Assembly: GCA_050699815.1 (NCBI GenBank)
Contig: JBOHFT010000004.1
Span: forward strand, 1-64,000
Reading direction: 5' to 3'
DNA length: 64,000 nt
Source of the DNA: GCA-003244245 sp050699815
GTDB taxonomy: Bacteria; Actinomycetota; Actinomycetes; Mycobacteriales; Pseudonocardiaceae
The notes beneath the pieces were generated by a model. It did not search any database. It had not been told where the DNA came from and saw nothing but the letters and a program-made list of their open reading frames with translations. Position numbers and translations under genes: made by a program. Positions 16,242 through 23,376 of the stretch are shown here, in pieces. Position 1 is the first letter of the stretch. The number at the start of each line of letters is the position of its first letter.

Positions 16242-16567
16242 TGCTCTTCTTCCCAGCCCCAGGTGTCTTCTTCCTGGCCCTCATCTCCGTCGCTGTAGGT
16301 CTTGCTCAGCCATTGTTTGTTCTGATCCTCTTCCCAGTCCATCCGCTCGATCAGCGGTCGCCCCTGGTGATCGATGGCGACCTGCCGCTGGTGGCAATAG
16401 TGGACATCCGGGCGGGCCGGGGTGGGCACGATCTGAGCGAAACGCAGCCCGAACGGGCGAGTCTCACGAGGACCTGGCCCATCAGCGGTGACCGCACTGC
16501 GCAGGCTAAAACGCAAGCTCGATGAGGACAGCGGACTATCCAGACTTGGATCGGCACTGAGAGACAA
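16238..16567 (-). CDS. Graspetide precursor peptide (TIGR04186-like)
   Basis: 109 residues if started at TTG 16567, which has AAGGGAGG seven bases upstream; a TTG at 16585 is possible but would lie before that site. Residues 38-43, PFGLRF, are the conserved leader motif recognised by the ATP-grasp ligase. The C-terminal core (residues about 86-109) has Ser88, Lys89, Thr90, Ser92 and Thr102 as nucleophiles. It also has many Asp/Glu acceptors, among them D93-G94, a dipeptide prone to aspartimide formation, and a final WEEEQ. It is the first gene of the operon with the ligase and methyltransferase. The exact leader/core border and ring pattern are unknown. Confidence 0.8.
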   Translation of the reverse strand: MSLSADPSLDSPLSSSSLRFSLRSAVTADGPGPRETRPFGLRFAQIVPTPARPDVHYCHQRQVAIDHQGRPLIERMDWEEDQNKQWLSKTYSDGDEGQEEDTWGWEEEQ

Positions 16568-16742
16568 TTCATTCCTCCCTTTCAAGAATCACCGATACCG
16601 GTGGAATCCACAGGACGGTACCTCACACTAAAGGCATGTCCGGCCCAGCGGAAGACCCGCACCCGCACCCACAACCACCAGGGGCCGGGGCAACACCTCC
16701 CTCGCCGGTTCACCTCCGGCGGGATCGTCCTGGCGCGACCAA

Positions 16743-17037
16743 TCACCGCCGACCGGCAGGCGGCGCGTCGGTGAGCGCCTGGCGTTGGTGCTCAGTCAGG
16801 CCGGCGGCGCGCCGGGAGTGGGCGATCCTGGTCTGTGCGAGCAGGGCGGTGACTTTGGCCGGGCCATACCCCGGCAGGCACCTGACCAGCGTGGTGACCT
16901 TGGTCTTGCCCACGATGGCGTCGGTCTTCGCCCGGTCCAATACCCGCAGGGATGGTTTGTTCACCCCGGACGATCTTCTCCAGAAGTTGCTTGCGCGCGG
17001 GTCCGGGCGGTGCTGGTCCTGGCCTGGGGAAGCGCAT
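16743..17037 (-). pseudogene. Actinobacterial integration host factor (mIHF) relic, frameshifted
   Basis: Two minus-strand frames together spell an mIHF. The upstream one gives ARKQLLEKIVRGEQTI. After a shift near 16950 the second gives SLRVLDRAKTDAIVGKTKVT, then TLVRCLPGYGPAKVTALLAQ and AHSRRAAGLTEHQRQAL. The helix-two-turn-helix DNA-binding block is well preserved, but no single frame covers the protein and the N-terminal 30 residues are not recognisable. It overlaps, antisense, the 5' region before the CHAT-STAND gene. A working mIHF gene must be elsewhere if the organism needs one. Confidence 0.65.
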
Positions 17038-17096
17038 CCGGGTCTCGGTGGGCTGGACCGCCCGAAGGTCAGCACACCGGGGCGGGGCGAGCGGCG

Positions 17097-20000
17097 ATGA
17101 ACCCGGTCCTGGTGGAGGACGTCGGGGGCCGGCTTCCGGCCCGGCTGGGCAAGCTGGCCCGCCGGTCGGTGGAGGATTACGAAGCCATCCGGGACACCCT
17201 GCGCGGCATCGATCGCCGGCCTGGCCTCGCGAGCGCGCTCCAGGTACACACCCGCTCAGTGATGGTCCGGCTGGAGGACGTGGGGACAGGCCGGGCGACG
17301 GTGTCGCTGCTGATCACCGGGCAGGCCACAGCGGAAGCGACCGACGTCCGGGTGCCGGGCGGGCTGCGCCTGGACAACCTGGGGCTGGCGGCGTTCGCGG
17401 GGCTGCGCCGGCAGGTGAGCGCGGTGCTGCTGCCCGGTGCAGTCGGCCAAACAGCTGATCAGCTGCTGGCGCAGCTCGACGCCATCACGGTCGTCGATCT
17501 GCAGGTCGAGGCGTCACCGGCGCTGGCGTCGCTGCCCTTCGAGGCGGCGGTGACCCCGGGCGGCCGCACCCCGGTGCTGCTGCCGGGGGTCCGGATGCGC
17601 CGCAGCGTGATCGGCCAGCGCCCGGAGCAGGTGCCACCCGCTCCGGGGCCGCTGAAGATCCTGGTCGCGGTCGGGGCGCCGGATGAGGGCAAGACCAGGC
17701 ATGCCCGGCTGGAGATCGAGAAGGAGATGGGATCGATCCTCGACGCGGTGGCATCGGCGGTGCGCGATGACCGCGCTCAGGTGCGCATCCTGGAGGTGGC
17801 CAATGCCGACACGATCGCCGCCGCGCTGGCCGAGGGCGACTATCACGTGCTGCATCTGTCCGGCCACGGGAACGAGACCGGAATCGAGCTGGAAACCGAG
17901 GACGGCGCGCCGCGCCCCACTGGCGCGGTCGATCTCGCGGACGCGTTGCGGGCCACCGGGCGGGTCGTCCCGCTGGTGTTTTTGTCCTCGTGTCACGGCG
18001 CAGGCAACCCCGAGGGGCTGGCGCTGACCCTGCACCGGCTGGGGCTGCCCCGGGTGATCGCCATGCAGGCACCGGTGACGGACCGATATGCCACCGGGCT
18101 GGCCGCGGAGTTCTACCACCAGCTCTCAGTCCGGGCGTTTCCGCGGGCCGCAGCAGGGCTGGCCAACGCCCGGCGGAAACTGGCGGAGCAGGGGGGCAGC
18201 GAGGCGGCCCAGCGCCCGAGCCTGGAGTGGGCGACGGCGACGCTGATGGCCACCAACGACGGGCCACTCATCGACAGTGACCTCGACCAGGTGCCCCTCC
18301 GCCGGCCGCCCGTTCACCTGGCCACCGGCCCCGTGCCCGCCCTCAAGGTGGGCGAACTGATCGGCCGCCGGGTGGAAGTTCGCGAGACCTTGCGCGCACT
18401 GCGCGACGAGCACCGCAGCGTCATGCTCACCGGGATCGGCGGGGTGGGCAAGAGCAGCGTCGCCGGACGGGTGATGGCGCGGCTGACCGAGCAGGGCTGG
18501 GTATGTTCGGCAACCACCGGGAGATGGAGCCTGGAACAAGCCTGCGCGAGGTTGCTGGCCGACGTGACCACCGCGAAGCGTCAACGGGCCCGGGACCTGC
18601 ACGATCAGCTAGCCGCCCTGCCCGCGGATGATCGCGCCCGGCAGTGGTTCCTCGAACAGGCGCTGCGGCAGCATCCGGTGTTGCTGGTGCTGGACAACTT
18701 CGAGGACAACCTCGACGATGACTACGCCTTCACCGACACAGGGACCTCGTCGGTGATCAAGAGTCTCGCCGGGTCCTGCGGCGAAGGCAGGCTGCTCATA
18801 ACGTGCCGTTACCCGCTGCCCGGCATGCAGGATCTGCTACGACAGGTCAGCATCGGGCCGCTATCCCCGAGTGAGACGCGCCGACTGTTCCTGCGTCTGC
18901 CGGGGCTACGCACGCTGTCCGGCGATGACGCCGCCTTGGTACACCGGCTGGTGGGGGGGCACCCCCGGGTGCTGGAGTTCCTCGACGCCCTGCGGAGGTG
19001 TGGCGCGAGCACCGACCAGGTCCGCCGCAAGTTCCACGAGCTGGCCCGCGAACACAAGGTCGACGTGACCCAGACCCGGGAACTAGGCGACGGCGTGACA
19101 GTGGCCGTTCAGCTCGGCGCCCGAGACATCTGCCTGGATGTGCTGCTCTCCGCGCTCACCACCACCGAGCGTGAGGTGTTGCTGCAGGCAGCGGTGTCCA
19201 GCTTGCCGGTACCGGTGCCGGATCTCACGGCGACGCTGACCGGCTCCGGACTCGACGGCACCGCCATCACGCTCGCCGCGCAACGGCTCGCCGATCTCTC
19301 ATTGATAGTGCACACCGACGAGGGGCTGTGGGTGCACCGCTGGACCGCCGAGGGCCTACAGGAACACCAGCCAGTCGATCAGTATCGCGACCGCTGTCAC
19401 CGAGCCGGTGAGCTACGCCAGCGACGCATCGCCAACGCACGCCGCGATGTCGCGGAAGGCATCGAAGCCACCCAGAACTTCCTCGACGCCCAGGAATGGG
19501 ACCGCGCTACCGAGATAGCCACCGGCGTGGCAAACCTCCTTGCCCGGGATTCGAACCTCCGTCGGTTGTCGTTTGCCGCCCAGGTACTCGCCACGCTGCC
19601 TCCCCAGCATCAGGGCCACTACCTGTTTCTCGATCATGAAGGCGCGTCTCTGGCCGCGCTCGGGTTCACCTCGCAGGCCGTGACCCGCTACCGTCGCCTC
19701 GTTGACGCCTTCACCCAGCGCGCCCAAGCCGAACCCGACCGCGCCGACTACCAACGCGACCTCTCCATCTCCTACCAGAGGCTAGGTATATGCTTTACCC
19801 AGCTCGGCCGTGAGGAGGAAGCGGCCGCCGCGTTGGGCCAACACCTCCAGCTGGCCCTCGACGTGTATCAACGCTTGCCGGGCCAAATTGACGCCGTTGT
19901 CGACCTGGCCATCGCACTTCATCTGACCGCCGACCCTGACGATCACGCTGATGAGCGAAACCAACAGTCCCGCGAACTACTGGAGGTACTCGACGCGGAC

Positions 20001-20108
20001 CAGCGCCTCCCAAGTCACGGCAAGGCGCTACTCGACAGCTTGCGCCGAGATCAGGGCACTAGCGGACGTTTCACACGCGCACTGAGGGCATTTCTGCACA
20101 TCTCTTAA
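17097..20108 (+). CDS. CHAT-protease/STAND-NTPase/TPR protein (NLR-like conflict effector)
   Basis: 1003 residues from ATG 17097; the longer upstream frame is antisense to the mIHF relic and lacks homology. N-terminal ~340 residues: CHAT caspase-like domain with the catalytic pair His257 (HLSGHG) and Cys299 (FLSSCHG). About 430-760: NB-ARC-type STAND NTPase with Walker A TGIGGVGKSS near 446-454 and Walker B LLVLDNFED near 528-536. A winged-helix-like segment and a short TPR-like C-terminus (YRRLVDAF, YQRLGICFTQLGREEEAAAA) follow. Such proteins sense invasion, oligomerise with ATP and switch on the protease. The C-terminal sensor is short, so it may have lost repeats. No target gene lies beside it. 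Confidence 0.82.
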   Translation: MNPVLVEDVGGRLPARLGKLARRSVEDYEAIRDTLRGIDRRPGLASALQVHTRSVMVRLEDVGTGRATVSLLITGQATAEATDVRVPGGLRLDNLGLAAFAGLRRQVSAVLLPGAVGQTADQLLAQLDAITVVDLQVEASPALASLPFEAAVTPGGRTPVLLPGVRMRRSVIGQRPEQVPPAPGPLKILVAVGAPDEGKTRHARLEIEKEMGSILDAVASAVRDDRAQVRILEVANADTIAAALAEGDYHVLHLSGHGNETGIELETEDGAPRPTGAVDLADALRATGRVVPLVFLSSCHGAGNPEGLALTLHRLGLPRVIAMQAPVTDRYATGLAAEFYHQLSVRAFPRAAAGLANARRKLAEQGGSEAAQRPSLEWATATLMATNDGPLIDSDLDQVPLRRPPVHLATGPVPALKVGELIGRRVEVRETLRALRDEHRSVMLTGIGGVGKSSVAGRVMARLTEQGWVCSATTGRWSLEQACARLLADVTTAKRQRARDLHDQLAALPADDRARQWFLEQALRQHPVLLVLDNFEDNLDDDYAFTDTGTSSVIKSLAGSCGEGRLLITCRYPLPGMQDLLRQVSIGPLSPSETRRLFLRLPGLRTLSGDDAALVHRLVGGHPRVLEFLDALRRCGASTDQVRRKFHELAREHKVDVTQTRELGDGVTVAVQLGARDICLDVLLSALTTTEREVLLQAAVSSLPVPVPDLTATLTGSGLDGTAITLAAQRLADLSLIVHTDEGLWVHRWTAEGLQEHQPVDQYRDRCHRAGELRQRRIANARRDVAEGIEATQNFLDAQEWDRATEIATGVANLLARDSNLRRLSFAAQVLATLPPQHQGHYLFLDHEGASLAALGFTSQAVTRYRRLVDAFTQRAQAEPDRADYQRDLSISYQRLGICFTQLGREEEAAAALGQHLQLALDVYQRLPGQIDAVVDLAIALHLTADPDDHADERNQQSRELLEVLDADQRLPSHGKALLDSLRRDQGTSGRFTRALRAFLHIS

Positions 20109-20200
20109 CGGCCTTCTCGCACATGCTCGGCCGCGCCGGGCGTCGCGCGCATGCCCGGTCACGCTCAGGATGAGCTACGCAACAGCAGCGACGGCGCTCG

Positions 20201-20347
20201 TCACGCCAGCCAGCACGCCAGTGCCAGCGCAGCCATCATCGCCACGGCGGCGAGCAGCACCAGCACTCGGCACAGCATGACCGCCGGGTCTGACTCTCCC
20301 GGGCGCACGCTCAGGTCCTGGCGACGGTACAGATCAGTAGTGGCCAT
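20201..20347 (-). CDS. Small C-tail-anchored membrane protein
   Basis: 48 residues from ATG 20347: a polar N-terminus MATTDLYRRQDLSVRPGESD and a C-terminal hydrophobic helix of about 22 residues (MLCRVLVLLAAVAMMAALAL) ending CWLA. Charge distribution favours insertion with the N-terminus in the cytosol. There is no family assignment. It could instead be the start of a larger frame, but upstream codons show no further coding signal. Confidence 0.45.
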   Translation of the reverse strand: MATTDLYRRQDLSVRPGESDPAVMLCRVLVLLAAVAMMAALALACWLA

Positions 20348-20521
20348 GGGACCGACAGTAGAGAGCGGAGGGTTACCGCCCTGCCTACCCACAGTTAGCC
20401 GAAGGTAAAATCTCAGGAGCCAGGCGGCGTGATCCGAGGGTCTCGGGCGGCAGGCGGCCGCTGCCGGGCGCGCGGCGATCAACCTCGCACAGCGCAGCGG
20501 CAGTACTGCGAACAGGTGACA

Positions 20522-20551
20522 TTGACCAATACATTGCTACCTGGCTATGAT
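20522..20551 (+). promoter_or_regulatory. Predicted sigma-70-type promoter for the MetE-like gene
   Basis: TTGACC (20522-20527), 18-bp spacer, TATGAT (20546-20551). This is one of the best consensus promoters in the window. Transcription would start near 20558, giving a leader of about 155 bases. Confidence 0.65.
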
Positions 20552-20557
20552 CTAACT

Positions 20558-20715
20558 CACAGCTAGACAGACCTGTCTGTGCCTCTTCGGCCTGCCAGGT
20601 GGGCGGCAGCCACTCCCGGGGCGCGGGGCGGGTCTTTCCGACCGGAAGGAGTTGGTCACCAGCGGCTATCCGGAAATCTCCGGTCCACCTACTCAACTCC
20701 CCTCGAGAGGATGTC
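20558..20715 (+). promoter_or_regulatory. Long structured 5' leader of the MetE-like gene
   Basis: Contains an inverted repeat at 20567-20580 (ACAGAC/GTCTGT, 2-base centre) right at the predicted transcript start and a CCGGA-AAT-TCCGG hairpin later on. The first may be an operator. I do not recognise a known SAM or cobalamin riboswitch fold, although such elements precede methionine genes in actinomycetes. Confidence 0.35.
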
Positions 20716-21888
20716 ATGACCGATTACGATCCGAGGACGGCAACCGGAATTCCCACTGAGCCTGTCGGCTCCCTTCCCCGCCCATCCAAGCTTCAGGCCT
20801 CCTACGCAGCATATGATCAAGGAACGATCAGCAAGGATGAGCTGGAAGCTGAGCAGGACGCCGCAGTCCGCGATTCGATGGAGCGCTTTGAAGCCACCGG
20901 ATCACCGATTATCTCAGACGGCGAGCAGCGTTGGTCGAGCTTCGCCACCTACCCCATCACCGACACCCTGGCCGGCACCGGCCTGGCCGACAATCTCGGC
21001 CCCGGTGGCCAGTTCTTCGCAATCTTCGCCGACGGCCATGGGCGGCAGCTGCCCCGGCTCACCGGCGGTCCTCTGCGGTACAAGACGTACGCGGCCGACA
21101 CACTGCGGAAATCTATCGGCTACGCGAACGTGCCCATGAAGCAAGCCGTCATCGCGCCGTCCATGCTGGCCCTGCTGTACCCCCTGAAAGACGAGGTGCC
21201 CGGCTACCCGCGGGAGCAATTCGAGGAAGACCTCGTCAACGAATGCGAGAAGGACATCCGCGAGGCTTTCGCGGCTGGCGCCGCCCGGGTTTCCATCGAC
21301 TTCACTGAGGGCCGGCTCGCGACCAGGGAAGACCCTCGCAACCCGTGGACCGGCGCTGGCCTGCTGCCGCACTTCATCGAGCTGAACAACCGCGTGCTCG
21401 CCCGTTTCTCACCGGAGGAGCGCGCGAGCATCGGCATTCACACCTGTCCGGGTGGGGACCGGGACTCGGTCCACAGCGCGGATGTCCCCTACAACAACCT
21501 GCTCCCGAGCATGTTCCAGATGAACGCCGGCTACTTCCTCATCCAGCTGGCGAGCGAGCGGGACAAGGACCCGGTCTACGAGTCCATCGGGGAGAATCTG
21601 CGCGACGACGCGGACGGCGTCGCGCAGATGGCCTACATCGGCGTGTGCGTGACGCAGAGCCCACGGCCGGAGAGCGCCCAGGAAATCTGCGATGCCCTGG
21701 TGAGGGCGTCCAACTTCATGCCGAAAGAACGGATCGGCTCCACCGACGACTGCGGTTTCTCGCCGTTCAGTATTGATGAGAAGCCCAACCACGGCTCGCC
21801 CGACTATGCCCGCGACATCGCGTTCCAGAAGATCAAGAACCGGGTCGAGGGAACCAGGATGGCCGCCGAGAAACTCGGCGTCAGCTAA
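20716..21888 (+). CDS. Cobalamin-independent methionine-synthase-like (MetE C-terminal) protein
   Basis: 390 residues from ATG 20716 (GAGAGG upstream). It begins with the family's EPVGSLPRPSKLQ and contains SDGEQRWSSF, FTEGRLATREDPRNPW and IGIHTCPGGD. The last is the His/Cys zinc-binding segment of the UROD/MetE-like barrel. Its length matches stand-alone MetE C-terminal homologues rather than full MetE (about 750 residues), which lack the N-terminal folate-binding half. Such proteins transfer methyl groups to homocysteine or other thiols from donors other than polyglutamyl folate; the donor here is unknown. It has its own promoter and a leader of about 155 bases, and ends at a strong hairpin. 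Confidence 0.8.
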   Translation: MTDYDPRTATGIPTEPVGSLPRPSKLQASYAAYDQGTISKDELEAEQDAAVRDSMERFEATGSPIISDGEQRWSSFATYPITDTLAGTGLADNLGPGGQFFAIFADGHGRQLPRLTGGPLRYKTYAADTLRKSIGYANVPMKQAVIAPSMLALLYPLKDEVPGYPREQFEEDLVNECEKDIREAFAAGAARVSIDFTEGRLATREDPRNPWTGAGLLPHFIELNNRVLARFSPEERASIGIHTCPGGDRDSVHSADVPYNNLLPSMFQMNAGYFLIQLASERDKDPVYESIGENLRDDADGVAQMAYIGVCVTQSPRPESAQEICDALVRASNFMPKERIGSTDDCGFSPFSIDEKPNHGSPDYARDIAFQKIKNRVEGTRMAAEKLGVS

Positions 21889-21899
21889 ATCCGCCGCCC

Positions 21900-21930
21900 G
21901 ACGGGTGGCCCGCCCACAGGGCCACCCGTC
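21900..21930. terminator. Bidirectional hairpin terminator
   Basis: GACGGGTGGCCC and GGGCCACCCGTC form a perfect 12-bp stem with a 7-base loop between the convergent MetE-like gene and the conservon GTPase gene. No T-tract follows, as is common in actinomycetes. Confidence 0.75.
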
Positions 21931-21982
21931 ACATGGATGCTTGTCGTTGTTTGTTGATGGGCCTGGACAGCCACATGGATGC

Positions 21983-22585
21983 TTATCGCTCTACGACCCG
22001 GAGGGCGTGCTCGACCAGCGTCACGAGGGTGTCGAGGCTGGAGCGGGCTTCGCGGGCGTCCATCCGCACCAGCGGGCAGGTCGGCGGGAGCCCCAGTGCG
22101 GTGCGCACGGTGTCCTCTGGGTAGGCCGGGCCGCCGGGAAACTGGTTGACCGCCACCGCGAAGGGAACCTGGCGGTCCTCGAAGTAGTCGATCGCCGCGA
22201 AGCACTCGTCCAGCCGCCGGACGTCGACGAGTACGACAGCACCGACTGCGCCGCGGGCCAGCTCGTCCCACATGAACCAGAATCGGTGCTGACCGGGTGT
22301 TCCGAACAGGTAGAGGACGAGCTGGTCATCGACCGTGATCCGGCCGAAGTCCATCGCCACCGTGGTAGTGGTCTTGCCCGCAACGGCGGCCGTGTCGTCG
22401 ACGCCGACCGACAGCGAGGTCATCTCCTGCTCGGTGCTCAGCGGCGGGATCTCCGACAGCGACCCGACAAACGTGGTCTTCCCGACCCCGAACCCGCCGG
22501 CCACCAGAATCTTGAGCGGGATCAGCGGGTGATCGGCGGCCGGGGCGGATCGCCGCTGTTCCTTAACGGGCGCGGAGTCCATCAA
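21983..22585 (-). CDS. Conservon GTPase (CvnD-like)
   Basis: 200 residues. LVAGGFGVGKTTFVGSLSEI is the P-loop of the MglA/Ras-like conservon GTPases; FGRITVDDQLVLYLFGTPGQ is switch II with the G3 residues, and VAVNQF replaces NKxD. It is the last gene of a minus-strand run of sensor kinase, roadblock, DUF742 and GTPase, the order of Streptomyces cvnA-D, which are membrane-associated signalling complexes affecting development. Its start overlaps the DUF742 gene by about 20 bp. The G4 change (Asn-Gln) is typical of this subfamily. Confidence 0.9.
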   Translation of the reverse strand: MMDSAPVKEQRRSAPAADHPLIPLKILVAGGFGVGKTTFVGSLSEIPPLSTEQEMTSLSVGVDDTAAVAGKTTTTVAMDFGRITVDDQLVLYLFGTPGQHRFWFMWDELARGAVGAVVLVDVRRLDECFAAIDYFEDRQVPFAVAVNQFPGGPAYPEDTVRTALGLPPTCPLVRMDAREARSSLDTLVTLVEHALRVVER

Positions 22586-22934
22586 GCAGCCTCTCCAAGA
22601 TCTCTGGTCCAGGCCCTCCGACGGCGTCGGTGGGCGGGGGCAGGTGCACGGTGAGCAAGCCGACCTCAGCCAGCTCGCTGACCAGCACCCGCGCTACCCC
22701 GACCGGGAGATGCAGAGCCGCCCCGATCTCCACCACCGAGATCGGCCGCATCGACATCCGGACGATGGCCCGGCGCTCCATCTGCATCGTCGGCAGTTGC
22801 TCCACGGCGAGCTCGGTGGCGGTGACGAGCGCCTCGAGCGGCAAGTCCGGCCCGGCTGTCCGGGTGCGCCCCTGCGTGAACGCATACGCCGGGACAACCC
22901 GGTCACCTTCGCGCCAGTAGTCGGAGGTCATCAT
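22563..22934 (-). CDS. DUF742 conservon protein (CvnC-like)
   Basis: 123 residues. VVPAYAFTQGRTRTAGPDLP at the start and SVVEIGAALHLPVGVARVLV (a winged-helix-like segment) are diagnostic of DUF742. It is the third conservon component, thought to bridge the roadblock protein and the GTPase. It sits between both, overlapping the GTPase gene and 31 bp behind the roadblock gene. Confidence 0.9.
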   Translation of the reverse strand: MMTSDYWREGDRVVPAYAFTQGRTRTAGPDLPLEALVTATELAVEQLPTMQMERRAIVRMSMRPISVVEIGAALHLPVGVARVLVSELAEVGLLTVHLPPPTDAVGGPGPEILERLLDGLRAR

Positions 22935-22965
22935 GCCGCCTCCGCGGGACCGAGTACGTCGGCGG

Positions 22966-23376
22966 TCACTGCACCATCCGATCCGGGGCCGTGCGGGACG
23001 CCGGGGTCAGGGCGTGCCCTACCTGGGACGCGAGCATTGTCATCTCGTAGCCGACCATGCCCATGTCGCACTGCTGCTGGGCGACGACGGCGAGCGTCGA
23101 GCCCTCGCTGATCGACGTCGCGAACAGGTAGCCACCGGCCATCTCGACGATGGTCTGGCTCACCGGAGCCAGGTTCAGCAGCTGCGCTGCCCCCCTGGAC
23201 AGGCTCACCAGCCCGGAGGTGGCGGCGGACAGCTGGTCGCCGAGTACTGCATCGACACTGTCCGATGAGGCCAGCAGCAGGCCGTCGCCGGAGACGACCA
23301 GCGCGTGCAGCACTCCCGGCGTGTCCCGGATGAAGCCGTTGACCAGCCAGTCGAGCTGCCCCTCGGCCGTGCTCAC
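22966..23376 (-). CDS. Roadblock/LC7 protein (CvnB-like)
   Basis: 136 residues: LDWLVNGFIRDTPGVLHALV at the N-terminus, then VSGDGLLLASSDSVD and GGYLFATSISEGSTLAVVA, the two halves of the roadblock/LC7 fold. These dimeric proteins act as regulators of small GTPases and here join the sensor kinase to CvnD. The start overlaps the kinase stop by 4 bp. Confidence 0.9.
   Translation of the reverse strand: MSTAEGQLDWLVNGFIRDTPGVLHALVVSGDGLLLASSDSVDAVLGDQLSAATSGLVSLSRGAAQLLNLAPVSQTIVEMAGGYLFATSISEGSTLAVVAQQQCDMGMVGYEMTMLASQVGHALTPASRTAPDRMVQ

Noticed and set aside
16785..17096. Longer N-terminus for the CHAT-STAND protein
   Set aside because: This part is antisense to the mIHF relic and has no CHAT homology; ATG 17097 gives a natural start.
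19535..19570. T-arm-like GGTTCGAATCCC on the minus strand
   Set aside because: The flanking bases do not form a T stem, acceptor or anticodon arm, and the site lies inside the CHAT-STAND coding sequence.
20558..20715. SAM or cobalamin riboswitch before the MetE-like gene
   Set aside because: I could not match conserved core sequences of known SAM-I, SAM-IV or cobalamin classes by eye; only generic hairpins are visible.
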